A DNA stretch of 64,000 bases from Bos javanicus (taxonomy: Eukaryota; Chordata; Mammalia; Artiodactyla; Bovidae): contig NW_026893849.1 in the NCBI RefSeq assembly GCF_032452875.1, positions 186,001-250,000 of the forward strand, read 5' to 3'. The notes beneath the pieces are model-generated. The model searched no databases, was not told the DNA's origin, and worked only from the letters and a program-made list of their open reading frames with translations. This document shows positions 1 through 12,760 of this stretch, piece by piece. How positions within the stretch are numbered: position 1 is the stretch's first letter; every line of letters begins with the position of its first letter. Both the position numbers and the translations under genes were made by a program.

Positions 1-2460
1 TGCACTGATCACGTGACTGATCATGCACTGATCACGTGGCTATCATGCACTGATCACGTGGCTGATCATGCACTGATCACGTGGATATCATGCACTGATC
101 ACGTGGCTGATCATGCACTGATCACGTGGCTGATCATGCACTGATCACGTGGCTATCATGCACTGATCACGTGGCTGATCATGCAATGATCACGTAGCTA
201 CCATGCACTGGTCACGTGACTGATCATGCACTGATCACGTACTGATCATGCACTGATCACGTGGCTGATCATGCACTGATCACGTGGCTGATCATGCACT
301 GATCACGTGACTGATCATGCACTGATCACGTGACTGATCATGCACTGATCACGTGGCTATCATGCACTGATCACGTGGCTGATCATGCACTGATCACGTG
401 CCTGATCATGCACTGATCACGTGGCTGATCACACATGATCACGTGACTGATCATGCACTGATCACGTGGCTATCATGCACTGATCACGTGGCTGTCATGC
501 ACTGATCACGTGGATATCATGCACTGATCACGTGGCTGATCACACGTATCACATGACTGATCATGCACTGATCACGTGGCTATCATGCACTGATCACGTG
601 GCTATCATGCACTGATCACGTGGCTGATCATGCAATGATCACGTAGCTACCATGTACTGGTCACGTGACTGATCATGCACTGATCACGTAATTGATCATG
701 CACTGATCACGTGGCTCATCATGCACTGATCACGTGGCTGATCACACATGATCACGTGACTGATCATGCACTGATCACGTGGCTGATCATGCACTGATCA
801 CGTGGCTGATCATGCACTGATCACGTGGCTATCATGCACTGATCACGTGGCTGATCATGCACTGATCACGTAGCTATCATGCACTGATCACGTGACTGAT
901 CATGCACTGATCACGTAATTGATCATGCACTGATCACGTGGCTGATCATGCACTGATCACGTGGCTGATCATGCACTGATCACGTAACTGATCATGCACT
1001 GATCACGTGACTGATCATGCACTGATCACGTGGCTATCATGCACTGATCACGTGGCTGATCATGCACTGATCACGTGGCTGATCATGCACTGATCACGTG
1101 GCTGATCACACATGATCACGTGACTGATCATGCACTGATCACGTGGCTATCATGCACTGATCACGTGGCTGTCATGCACTGATGATGTGGATATCATGCA
1201 CTGATCACGTGGCTGATCACACACGATCACGTGACTGATCATGCACTGATCACGTGGCTATCATGCACTGATCACGTGGCTATCATGCACTGATCACGTG
1301 GCTGATCATGCAATGATCACGTAGCTACCATGTACTGGTCACGTGACTGATCATGCACTGATCACGTAATTGATCATGCACTGATCACGTGGCTATCATG
1401 CACTGATCACGTGGCTGATCATGCAATGATCACGTAGCTATCATGCACTGGTCACGTGACTGATCATGCACTGATCACGTAATTGATCATGCACTGATCA
1501 CGTGGCTGATCATGCACTGATCACGTGGCTGATCATGCACTGATCACGTAACTGATCATGCACTGATCACGTGACTGATCATGCACTGATCACGTGGCTA
1601 TCATGCACTGATCACGTGGCTGATCATGCACTGATCACGTAGCTATCATGCACTGATCACGTGACTGATCATGCACTGATCACGTGACTGATCATGCACT
1701 GATCACGTGGCTATCATGCACTGATCACGTGGCTGATCATGCACTGATCACGTGGCTATCATGCACTGATCACGTGGCTGATCACACACGTATCACGTGA
1801 CTGATCATGCACTGATCACGTGGCTATCATGCACTGATCACGTGGCTGTCATGCACTGATCACGTGGATATCATGCACTGATCACGTGGCTGATCACACA
1901 CGTATCACATGACTGATCATGCACTGATCACGTGGCTATCATGCACTGATCACGTGGCTATCATGCACTGATCACGTGGCTGATCATGCAATGATCACGT
2001 AGCTACCATGTACTGGTCACGTGACTGATCATGCACTGATCACGTAATTGATCATGCACTGATCACGTGGCTCATCATGCACTGATCACGTGGCTGATCA
2101 CACATGTATCACGTGGCTGATCATGCACTGATCACGTAACTGATCATGCACTGATCACGTGACTGATCATGCACTGATCACGTGGCTATCATGCACTGAT
2201 CACGTGGCTGATCATGCACTGATCACGTGCCTGATCATGCACTGATCACGTGGCTGATCACACATGATCACGTGACTGATCATGCACTGATCACGTGGCT
2301 ATCATGCACTGATCACGTGGCTGTCATGCACTGATCACGTGGATATCATGCACTGATCACGTGACTGATCACACACGATCACGTGACTGATCATGCACTG
2401 ATCACGTGGCTATCATGCACTGATCACGTGGCTATCATGCACTGATCACGTGGCTGATCA

Positions 2461-2775
2461 TGCAATGATCACGTAGCTACCATGTACTGGTCACGTGACT
2501 GATCATGCACTGATCACGTAATTGATCATGCACTGATCACGTGCCTGATCATGCACTGATCACGTGGCTGATCACACATGATCACGTGACTGATCATGCA
2601 CTGATCACGTGGCTATCATGCACTGATCACGTGGCTGTCATGCACTGATCACGTGGATATCATGCACTGATCACGTGGCTGATCACACACGTATCACGTG
2701 ACTGATCATGCACTGATCACGTGGCTATCATGCACTGATCACGTGGCTATCATGCACTGATCACGTGGCTGATCA
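2461..2775 (+). repeat. Example of the 315-bp 14-monomer HOR unit
   Basis: Read monomer by monomer, the unit is: M1 (TGCAATG form, ends GTAGC), M2 (TACCATGTACTGG), M3 (ends GTAAT), M4 and M5 (23-bp standard forms), M6 (TGATCACACATG), M7 (standard), M8 (TATC form), M9 (TGTC form, ends GTGGA), M10 (TATC form), M11 (TGATCACACACG), M12 (standard), M13 and M14 (TATC forms). Summed monomer lengths are 23+22+23+23+23+22+23+22+22+22+23+23+22+22 = 315 bp, matching the distance to the next M1. The same order recurs in most canonical tracts. Confidence 0.9.
2490..2499. promoter_or_regulatory. Representative GTCACGTGAC palindrome (E-box, possible bHLH-ZIP site)
   Basis: The M2 monomer carries the perfect 10-bp palindrome GTCACGTGAC, which matches the known CLEAR/M-box type site bound by TFEB, TFE3, MITF and USF family proteins. 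Most other monomers carry the shorter CACGTG core as ATCACGTGGC or ATCACGTGAC. This entry marks one example of a motif repeated across the array. Sequence match alone does not show binding, and heterochromatin or CpG methylation would be expected to block it. Confidence 0.35.
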
Positions 2776-3808
2776 TGCAATGATCACGTAGCTACCATGT
2801 ACTGGTCACGTGACTGATCATGCACTGATCACGTAATTGATCATGCACTGATCACGTGGCTGATCATGCACTGATCACGTGGCTGATCACACATGATCAC
2901 GTGACTGATCATGCACTGATCACGTGGCTATCATGCACTGATCACGTGGCTGTCATGCACTGATCTCGTGGATATCATGCACTGATCACGTGGCTGATCA
3001 CACACGATCACATGACTGATCATGCACTGATCACGTGGCTATCATGCACTGATCACGTGGCTATCATGCACTGATCACGTGGCTGATCATGCAATGATCA
3101 CGTAGCTACCATGTACTGGTCACGTGACTGATCATGCACTGATCACGTAATTGATCATGCACTGATCACGTGGCTGATCATGCACTGATCACGTGGCTGA
3201 TCACACATGATCACGTGACTGATCATGCACTGATCACGTGGCTATCATGCACTGATCACGTGGCTGTCATGCACTGATCACGTGGATATCATGCACTGAT
3301 CACGTGGCTGATCACACACGTATCACATGACTGATCATGCACTGATCACGTGGCTATCATGCACTGATCACGTGGCTGATCATGCACTGATCACGTAACT
3401 GATCATGCACTGATCACGTGGCTATCATGCACTGATCACGTGGCTGATCATGCACTGATCACGTAGCTATCATGCACTGATCACGTGACTGATCATGCAC
3501 TGATCACGTGGCTGATCATGCACTGATCACGTGGCTGATCATGCACTGATCACGTGGCTGATCATGCACTGATCACGTGACTGATCATGCACTGATCACG
3601 TGACTGATCATGCACTGATCACGTGATGATCATGCACTGATCACGTGGATATCATGCACTGATCACGTGGCTGATCATGCACTGATCACGTGTCTGATCA
3701 TGCACTGATCACGTGGCTGATCATACACTGATCACGTAACTGATCATGCACTGATCACGTGGCTATCATGCACTGATCACGTGGCTGATCATGCACTGAT
3801 CACGTGGC

Positions 3809-3983
3809 TGATCACACACCTGTCACGTGACTATCATGCACTGATCACGTGGCACTCATGCACTGATCACGTGGCTGATCATACACTGATCACGTAACTC
3901 ATGCACACATCACGTGGCTATCATGCACTGATCACGTGGCTGTCATGGAATGATCACGTAGCAACCATATACTGGTCACGTGA
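3809..3983 (+). repeat. Block B, copy 1
   Basis: Block B is an 8-monomer signature. In order it holds a monomer with CACACCTGTCACGTGAC, a TATC monomer, an ACTCATGC monomer, a TGATCATACACTG monomer ending GTAAC, a short TCATGCACACATC monomer, a TATC monomer, a TGTCATGGAATG monomer ending GTAGC, and one with CCATATACTGG. This copy matches that order and is 3 bp shorter than most. Confidence 0.85.
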
Positions 3984-4509
3984 CTGATCATGCACTGATC
4001 ACGTAAATGATCATGCACTGATCACGTGACTGATCATGCACTGATCACGTGACTGATCATGCACTGATCACGTGGCTATCATGCACTGCTCACGTGGCTG
4101 ATCATGCAACGATCACGTAGCAACCATGTACTGGTCACGTGACTGATCATGCACTGATCACGTAATTGATCATGCACTGATCACGTGGCTCATCATGCAC
4201 TGATCACGTGGCTGATCATGCACTGATCACGTAACTGATCATGCACTGATCACGTGACTGATCATGCACTGATCACGTGGCTATCATGCACTGATCACGT
4301 GGCTGATCATACACTGATCACGTGCCTGATCATGCACTGATCACGTGGCTGATCATGCACTGATCACGTGGCTGATCATGCACTGATCACGTGTCTGATC
4401 ATGCACTGATCACGTGGCTGATCATGCACTGATCACGTAACTGATCATGCACTGATCACGTGGCTATCATGCACTGATCACGTGGCTGATCATGCACTGA
4501 TCACGTGGC

Positions 4510-4687
4510 TGATCACACACTGTCACGTGACTATCATGCACTGATCACGTGGCACTCATGCACTGATCACGTGGCTGATCATACACTGCTCACGTAACTG
4601 ATCATGCACACATCACGTGGCTATCATGCACTGATCACGTGGCTGTCATGGAATGATCACGTAGCTACCATATACTGGTCACGTGAC
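4510..4687 (+). repeat. Block B, copy 2
   Basis: Same 8-monomer order as copy 1, starting 701 bp after it. It has CACACTGTC where others have CACACCTGTC, and GTAGCTACC where most later copies have GTAGCAACC. Confidence 0.85.
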
Positions 4688-5580
4688 TGATCATGCACTG
4701 ATCACGTAAATGATCATGCACTGATCACGTGGCTGATCATGCACTGATCACGTGACTGATCATGCACTGATCACGTGGCTGATCATGCACTGATCACGTG
4801 GCTGATCATGCACTGATCACGTGGCTGATCATGCACTGATCACGTGGCTGATCATGCACTGATCACGTGACTGATCATGCACTGATCACGTGACTGATCA
4901 TGCACTGATCACGTGGCTATCATGCACTGATCACGTGGCTGATCATGCACTGATCACGTGACTGATCATGCACTGATCACGTGGCTGATCATGCACTGAT
5001 CACGTGACTGATCATGCACTGATCACGTGGCTGATCATGCACTGATCACGTGGCTGATCATGCACTGATCACGTGGCTGATCACACATGTATCACGTGAC
5101 TGATCATGCACTGATCACGTGGCTATCATGCACTGATCACGTGGCTATCATGCACTGATCACGTGGCTGATCATGCAATGATCACGTAGCTACCATGTAC
5201 TGGTCACGTGACTGATCATGCACTGATCACGTAATTGATCATGCACTGATCACGTGGCTGATCATGCACTGATCACGTGGCTGATCACACACGATCACGT
5301 GACTGATCATGCACTGATCACGTGACTGATCATGCACTGATCACGTGGCTATCATGCACTGATCACGTGGATATCATGCACTGATCACGTGGCTGATCAT
5401 GCACTGATCACGTGACTGATCATGCACTGATCACGTGGCTATCATGCACTGATCACGTGGCTATCATGCACTGATCACGTGGCTGATCATGCAATGATCA
5501 CGTAGCTACCATGCACTGGTCACGTGACTGATCATGCACTGATCACGTGACTGATCATGCAGTGATCACGTGGCTATCAT

Positions 5581-6198
5581 GCACTACTCACGTGGATGAT
5601 CATGCAATGATCATGTAGCTACCATGTACAGGTCACGTGAATGATCATACACCCATCAGGTGACTGATCATGCACTGATCACGTGGCTATCATGCACTGA
5701 TCACGAGACTGATCATGCACTGATCACGTCTATATCATGCACTGATCACATGACTGCCCATGCACTGATCACGTGGATGATCATACACTAATCATGTGAC
5801 AGATCATGCACTGATCACGTGGCTGATCATGCACTGATACCGTGACTGAGCATGGACTGATCACATGACTATCATGTAGTGATCACGTGACTTAATGGCG
5901 CTGATCATGTGACTGATCATGCGCTGATCATGTTTGCTATCATACACTGATCATGTGCCTCTGGAGGCAATAAACAAAGAGCTGAGTAGGCACGAATCAA
6001 ACAGTCAGCAGGCAATAATCATGGAACTCAGCTGTGAGGAATCATGCTGCTCAGCTGGCAATAATCAAGCAGCTGAGCAGGCAGGAATTACGCAGCACAG
6101 CTGGCAATTGTCAAGCAGATGACAGGCAGGAATCGTGCAGCTCAGCTGGCAATTGTCAAGCAGATGAGCAGACAGTAATCACGCAGCTCAGCAGGCCC
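5581..6198 (+). repeat. Cassette copy 1: diverged satellite flank plus 241-bp five-unit core
   Basis: The left part (5581-5957) is 377 bp of diverged satellite with a fixed set of variants: CACTACTCACG, CATGTACAGG, ATACACCCATCAGG, CACGTCTATATC, CTGATACCGTG, ACTTAATGGCG and CATGTTTGC. The core (5958-6198) starts CCTCTGG and is not the satellite monomer. It divides into five tandem units: 5965-6009 (45), 6010-6056 (47), 6057-6102 (46), 6103-6147 (45) and 6148-6193 (46), then GGCCC. Units share GGCAATAATC or GGCAATTGTC, AAGCAG and CAGCTCAGC. This copy carries CAGCTGTGAG in unit 2 ('S' type). Unlike most S copies it has no block B about 480 bp downstream. Confidence 0.9.
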
Positions 6199-9100
6199 AG
6201 ATCACGTGACTGAGCATGCACTGTTCACGTGGCTGATCATACACTGATCACGTGATGATCATGCACTGATCACTTGGATATCATGCACTGATCACGTGGC
6301 TGATCATACACTGTTCACGTGCTGATCATGCACTGATCACGTGGCTGATCATGCACTGATCACGTGGCTGATCATGCACTGATCACGTGGCTATCATGCA
6401 CTGATCACGTGGCTGATCATGCACTGATCACGTGGCTGATCATGCACTGATCACGTGGCTGATCATGCACTGATCACGTGGCTGATCATGCACTGATCAC
6501 GTGGCTATCATGCACTGATCACGTGGCTGTCATGCACTGATCACGTGGATATCATGCACTGATCACGTGGCTGATCATGCACGATCACGTGACTGATCAT
6601 GCACTGATCACGTGGCTGATCATGCACTGATCACGTGGCTATCATGCACTGATCACGTGCCTGATCATGCAATGATCACGTAGCTACATGTACTGGTCAC
6701 GTGACTGATCATGCACTGATCACGTAATTGATCTGCACTGATCACGTGGCTCATCATGCACTGATCACGTGGCTGATCACACACGTATCACGTGACTGAT
6801 CATGCACTGATCACGTGGCTATCATGCACTGATCACGTGGCTATCATGCACTGATCACGTGGCTGATCATGCACTGATCACGTGGCTATCATGCACTGAT
6901 CACGTGACTGATCATGCACTGATCACGTGACTGATCATGCACTGATCACGTGGCTATCATGCACTGATCACGTGGCTGATCATGCACTGATCACGTGGCT
7001 ATCATGCACTGATCACGTGGCTGATCACACTGATCACGTGACTGATCATGCACTGATCACGTGGCTATCATGCACTGATCACGTGGCTGATCATGCACTG
7101 ATCACGTAGCTATCATGCACTGATCACGTGACTGATCATGCACTGATCACGTGACTGATCATGCACTGATCACGTGGCTATCATGCACTGATCACGTGGC
7201 TGATCATGCACTGATCACGTAGCTATCATGCACTGATCACGTGACTGATCATGCACTGATCACGTAATTGATCATGCACTGATCACGTGGCTGATCATGC
7301 ACTGATCACGTGGCTGATCATGCACTGATCACGTAACTGATCATGCACTGATCACGTGACTGATCATGCACTGATCACGTGGCTGATCATGCACTGATCA
7401 CGTGGCTATCATGCACTGATCACGTGGCTGATCACACACGATCACGTGACTGATCATGCACTGATCACGTGGCTATCATGCACTGATCACGTGGCTATCA
7501 TGCACTGATCACGTGGCTGATCATGCAATGATCACGTAGCTACCATGCACTGATCACGTGACTGATCATGCACTGATCACGTAACTGATCATGCACTGAT
7601 CACGTGGCTATCATGCACTGATCACGTGGCTGATCATGCACTGATCACGTAGCTATCATGCACTGATCACGTGACTGATCATGCACTGATCACGTAATTG
7701 ATCATGCACTGATCACGTGGCTGATCATGCACTGATCACGTGGCTGATCATGCACTGATCACGTGACTGATCATGCACTGATCACGTGACTGATCATGCA
7801 CTGATCACGTGGCTATCATGCACTGATCACGTGGCTGATCATGCACTGATCACGTGGCTATCATGCACTGATCACGTGGCTGATCATGCACTGATCACGT
7901 GGCTGATCATGCACTGATCACGTGGCTATCATGCACTGATCACGTGGCTGATCATGCAATGATCACGTAGCTACCATGCACTGATCACGTGACTGATCAT
8001 GCACTGATCACGTAATTGATCATGCACTGATCACGTGGCTGATCATGCACTGATCACGTGGCTGATCATGCACTGATCACGTAACTGATCATGCACTGAT
8101 CACGTGACTGATCATGCACTGATCACGTGGCTATCATGCACTGATCACGTGGCTGATCATGCACTGATCACGTGGCTGATCATGCACTGATCACGTGGCT
8201 GATCACACATGATCACGTGACTGATCATGCACTGATCACGTGGCTATCATGCACTGATCACGTGGCTGTCATGCACTGATCACGTGGATATCATGCACTG
8301 ATCACGTGGCTGATCACACACGATCACGTGACTGATCATGCACTGATCACGTGGCTATCATGCACTGATCACGTGGCTATCATGCACTGATCACGTGGCT
8401 GATCATGCAATGATCACGTAGCTACCATGTACTGGTCACGTGACTGATCATGCACTGATCACGTAATTGATCATGCACTGATCACGTGGCTGATCATGCA
8501 CTGATCACGTGGCTGATCACACATGTATCACGTGACTGATCATGCACTGATCACGTGGCTGATCATGCACTGATCACGTGGCTATCATGCACTGATCACG
8601 TGGCTGATCATGCACTGATCACGTAGCTACCATGCACTGATCACGTGACTGATCATGCACTGATCACGTAATGATCATGCACTGATCACGTGGCTGATCA
8701 TGCACTGATCACGTGGCTGATCATGCACTGATCACGTGACTGATCATGCACTGATCACGTGACTGATCATGCACTGATCACGTGGCTATCATGCACTGAT
8801 CACGTGGCTGATCATGCACTGATCACGTGGCTGATCATGCACTGATCACGTGGCTGATCACACTGATCACGTGACTGATCATGCACTGATCACGTGGCTA
8901 TCATGCACTGATCACGTGGCTGTCATGCACTGATCACGTGGATATCATGCACTGATCACGTGGCTGATCACACACGATCACATGACTGATCATGCACTGA
9001 TCACGTGGCTGATCATGCACTGATCACGTGGCTATCATGCACTGATCACGTGGCTGATCATGCAATGATCACGTAGCTACCATGTACTGGTCACGTGACT

Positions 9101-10190
9101 GATCATGCACTGATCACGTAATTGATCATGCACTGATCACGTGGCTATCATGCACTGATCACGTGGCTGATCATGCACTGATCACGTAGCTATCATGCAC
9201 TGATCACGTGACTGATCATGCACTGATCACGTGACTGATCATGCACTGATCACGTGGCTGATCATGCACTGATCACGTGGCTGATCATGCACTGATCACG
9301 TGACTGATCATGCACTGATCACGTGACTGATCATGCACTGATCACGTGGCTATCATGCACTGATCACGTGGCTGATCATGCACTGATCACGTAGCTACCA
9401 TGCACTGATCACGTGACTGATCATGCACTGATCACGTGACTGATCATGCACTGATCACGTGGCTATCATGCACTGATCACGTGGCTGATCATGCACTGAT
9501 CACGTGGCTATCATGCACTGATCACGTGGCTGATCACACGATCACGTGACTGATCATGCACTGATCACGTGGCTATCATGCACTGATCACGTGGCTGATC
9601 ATGCACTGATCACGTGGATATCATGCACTGATCACGTGGCTGATCACACACGTATCACCTGACTGATCATGCACTGATCACGTGGCTATCATGCACTGAT
9701 CACGTGGCTATCATGCACTGATCACGTGGCTGATCATGCAATGATCACGTAGCTATCATGTACTGATCACGTGACTGATCATGCACTGATCACGTAATTG
9801 ATCATGCACTGATCACGTGGCTGATCATGCACTGATCACGTGGCTGATCACACATGATCACGTGGCTGATCATGCACTGATCACGTGACTGATCATGCAC
9901 TGATCACGTGACTGATCATGCACTGATCACGTGGCTATCATGCACTGATCACGTGGCTGATCATGCACTGATCACGTGCCTGATCATGCACTGATCACGT
10001 GGCTGATCACACATGATCACGTGACTGATCATGCACTGATCACGTGGCTATCATGCACTGATCACGTGGCTGTCATGCACTGATCACGTGGATATCATGC
10101 ACTGATCACGTGTCTGATCACACACGTATCACGTGACTGATCATGCACTGATCACGTGGCTATCATGCACTGATCACGTGGCTATCATGT
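6199..10190 (+). repeat. Canonical satellite tract
   Basis: Well-conserved monomers follow cassette 1. The diverged right flank (TGTTCACGTG, ATACACTG, GATGATCATG, CACTTGGATATC) lasts to about 6320, then standard monomers take over. Partial 14-monomer order appears near 6600-6800 and 8200-9130. Between them are runs of simple standard monomers ending GTGGC, GTGAC, GTAGC and GTAAT without clear HOR order. A 60-codon stretch open from GTG at 6927 lies wholly in monomers and is a by-product. No gene seen. Confidence 0.9.
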
Positions 10191-12760
10191 ACTGGTCACG
10201 TGACTGATCATGCACTGATCACGTAATTGATCCTGCACTGGTCACGTGGCTGCTCATGCACTGATCACGGGGCTGTCATGCACTGATGACGTGGATGATC
10301 ATGCACTGATCATGTGGCTGATCACACACGTATCACATGACTGATCATGCACTGATCACGTGGCTCTCATGCACTGATCACGTGGCTGTCATGCACTGAT
10401 GACGTGGATATCATGCACTGATCATGTGGCTGATCACACACGTATCACATGACTGATCATGCACTGATCACGTGGCTATCATGCACTGATCACGTGGCTA
10501 TCATGCACTGATCATGTGGCTGATCAGGAAATGTTCACGTAGCTACCATGTACTGGTCACGTGACTGATCATGCACTGATCACGTAATTGATCCTGCACT
10601 GATCACGTGGATCATCATGCACTGATCACGTGGCTGATCACACATGTATCACGTGGCTGATCATACACTGATCACATAACTGATCATGCACTGATCACGT
10701 GACTGATCATGCACTGATCACGTGGCTATCATGCACTGATCACTTGTCTGGACATACACTGATCAAGTGCCTCCTCATGCACTGATCACGTGGCTGATCA
10801 CACATGTATCACGTGACTGATCATGCACTGATCACGTGGCTCTCATGCACTGATCACGTGGCTGTCATGCACTGATGACATGGATATCATGCACTGATCA
10901 TGTGACTGATCACACACGTATCACATGACTGATCATGCACTGATCACGTGGCTATCATGCACTGATCAAGTGGCTATCATGCACTGATCATGTGGCTGAT
11001 CAGGCAATGTTCACGTAGCTACCATGTACTGGTCACGTGACTGATCATGCACTGATCACGTAATTGATCCTGCACTGATCACGTGCCTGGTCATGCATTG
11101 ATCACGTGGCTGATCACACATGTATCACGTGACTGATCATGCACTGATCACGTGGCTCTCATGCACTGATCACGTGGCTGTCATGCACTGATGACGTGGA
11201 TATCATGCACTGATCATGTGGCTGATCACACACGTATCACATGACTGATCATGCACTGATCACGTGGCTATCATGCACTGATCACGTGGCTATCATGCAC
11301 TGATCATGTGGCTGATCAGGCAATGTTCACGTAGCTACCATGTACTGGTCACGTGACTGATCATGCACTGATCACGTAATTGATCCTGCACTGATCACGT
11401 GGCTCATCATGCACTGATCACGTGGCTGATCACACATGTATCACGTGGCTGATCATACACTGATCACATAACTGATCATGCACTGATCACGTGACTGATC
11501 ATGCACTGATCACGTGGCTATCATGCACTGATCACTTGTCTGGACATACACTGATCAAGTGGCTCATCATGCACTGATCACGTGGCTGATCACACATGTA
11601 TCACGTGACTGATCATGCACTGATCACGTGGCTCTCATGCACTGATCACGTGGCTGTCATGCACTGATGACGTGGATATCATGCACTGATCATGTGACTG
11701 ATCACACACGTATCACATGACTGATCATGCACTGATCACGTGGCTATCATGCACTGATCAAGTGGCTATCATGCACTGATCATGTGGCTGATCAGGCAAT
11801 GTTCACGTAGCTACCATGTACTGGTCACGTGACTGATCATGCACTGATCACGAAATTGATCCTGCACTGATCACGTGCCTCGTCATGCACTGATCACGTG
11901 GCTGATCACACATGTATCACGTGACTGATCATGCACTGATCACGTGGCTCATGCACTGATCACGTGGCTGTCATGCACTGATGACGTGGATATCATGCAC
12001 TGATCATGTGGCTGATCACACACGTATCACATGACTGATCATGCACTGATCACGTGGCTATCATGCACTGATCACGTGGCTATCATGCACTGATCATGTG
12101 GCTGATCAGGCAATGTTCACGTGGCTACCATGTACTGGTCACGTGACTGATCATGCACTGATCACGTAATTGACCCTGCACTGATCACGGGGCTCATCAT
12201 GCACTGATCACGTGGCTGATCACACATGATCACGTGACTGATCATGCACTGATCACGTGGCTATCATGCACTGATCACGTGGCTGTCATGCACTGATCAC
12301 GTGGATATCATGCACTGATCACGTGGCTGATCACACACTGTATCACGTGACTGATCATGCACTGATCACGTGGCTATCATGCACTGATCACGTGGCTATC
12401 ATGCACTGATCACGTGGCTGATCAGGCAATGTTCACGTAGCTACCATGTACTGTCACGTGACTGATCATGCACTGATCACGAAATTGATCCTGCACTGAT
12501 CACGTGGCTCATCATGCACTGATCACGTGGCTGATCACACATGTATCACGTGACTGATCATGCACTGATCACGTGGCTCTCATGCACTGATCACGTGGCT
12601 GATCATGCACTGATCACGTGGATATCATGCACTGTTCACGTGGCTGATCACACACGTATCACATGACTGATCATGCACTGATCACGTGGCTATCATGCAC
12701 TGATCACGTGGCTGATCATGCACTGATCACGTAATTGATCCTGCACTGATCACGTGGCTA
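10191..12760 (+). repeat. Diverged satellite with alternating 476/315-bp HOR (super-unit ~790 bp)
   Basis: Marker GTAGCTACC (or GTGGCTACC) lies at 10539, 11015, 11331, 11807 and 12121. The spacings are 476, 316, 476 and 314 bp, so 21-monomer and 14-monomer units alternate, giving a 35-monomer super-unit of about 790 bp. Many monomers carry ATCATGTGG in place of ATCACGTGG, and GATGACGTGG and CAGGCAATGTTCACG variants are fixed at set positions. The 476-bp units share CACTTGTCTGGACATAC and GATCAAGTG. Confidence 0.92.
10250..11437 (+). repeat. Internal segmental duplication, left copy (offset 4,591 bp)
   Basis: Four landmarks recur 4,591 bp downstream: GTGGATGATC at 10291/14882, TGATCAGGA at 10521/15112, CACTTGTCTG at 10741/15332 and ACGTGCCTGG at 11081/15672. 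The match covers rare private variants such as AGGAAATGTTC and CATGCATTGATC, so it reflects duplication of the segment and not just shared HOR order. The alignment breaks near 11437, where this copy continues with ATCACGTGGCTGATCATAC. Edges are approximate. Confidence 0.88.

Larger units (their letters stand above)
1..3640 (+). repeat. Canonical satellite with 14-monomer higher-order repeat
   Basis: This tract is dominated by well-conserved monomers ending CACGTGG or CACGTGA. The marker monomer starting TGATCATGCAATG and ending GTAGC, followed by TACCATGTACTGG, recurs at about 2461, 2776 and 3090. That is spacing of about 315 and 314 bp, i.e. a 14-monomer unit. Other members seen in each unit are a monomer ending GTAAT, one starting TGATCACACATG, one ending GTGGA followed by TATCATGC, and one starting TGATCACACACG. 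There is no gene or mobile element. Confidence 0.93.
3641..5580 (+). repeat. Satellite tract with two block-B copies and irregular monomer order
   Basis: The regular 14-monomer order breaks down here. Standard 23-bp monomers predominate, and two copies of the 8-monomer block B lie 701 bp apart (starts 3809 and 4510). Single-base variants such as ATACACTG for ATGCACTG are frequent between them. The 14-monomer pattern returns near 5085-5540. No gene seen. Confidence 0.88.

Noticed and set aside
5934..6122. A 62-codon open frame starting in the left flank and running through the core, present at all eleven cassettes (5934, 18775, 21410, 35713, 38361, 42331, 44143, 46769, 53808, 57105, 59721).
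   Set aside because: It begins at TTG, not ATG, in repeat DNA, and the frame is open only because the cassette is conserved as DNA. No recognisable domain, no promoter or polyadenylation context. Changes between copies are not biased to silent sites (CAGCTG to CAGGTG changes the residue), and the copy with a lost unit keeps its length only by repeat symmetry. Treated as a by-product of amplification.
5958..6198. Core as a transposon, SINE or tRNA-derived element.
   Set aside because: No poly-A tail, no A/B box promoter pair, no terminal inverted repeats and no clear target-site duplication at either edge. The five-unit tandem structure explains it better.
6927..7109. A 60-codon open frame within ordinary monomers.
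   Set aside because: It starts at GTG and simply reads satellite monomers in shifting frames; the peptide is a repeat of the monomer translation. Not a gene.
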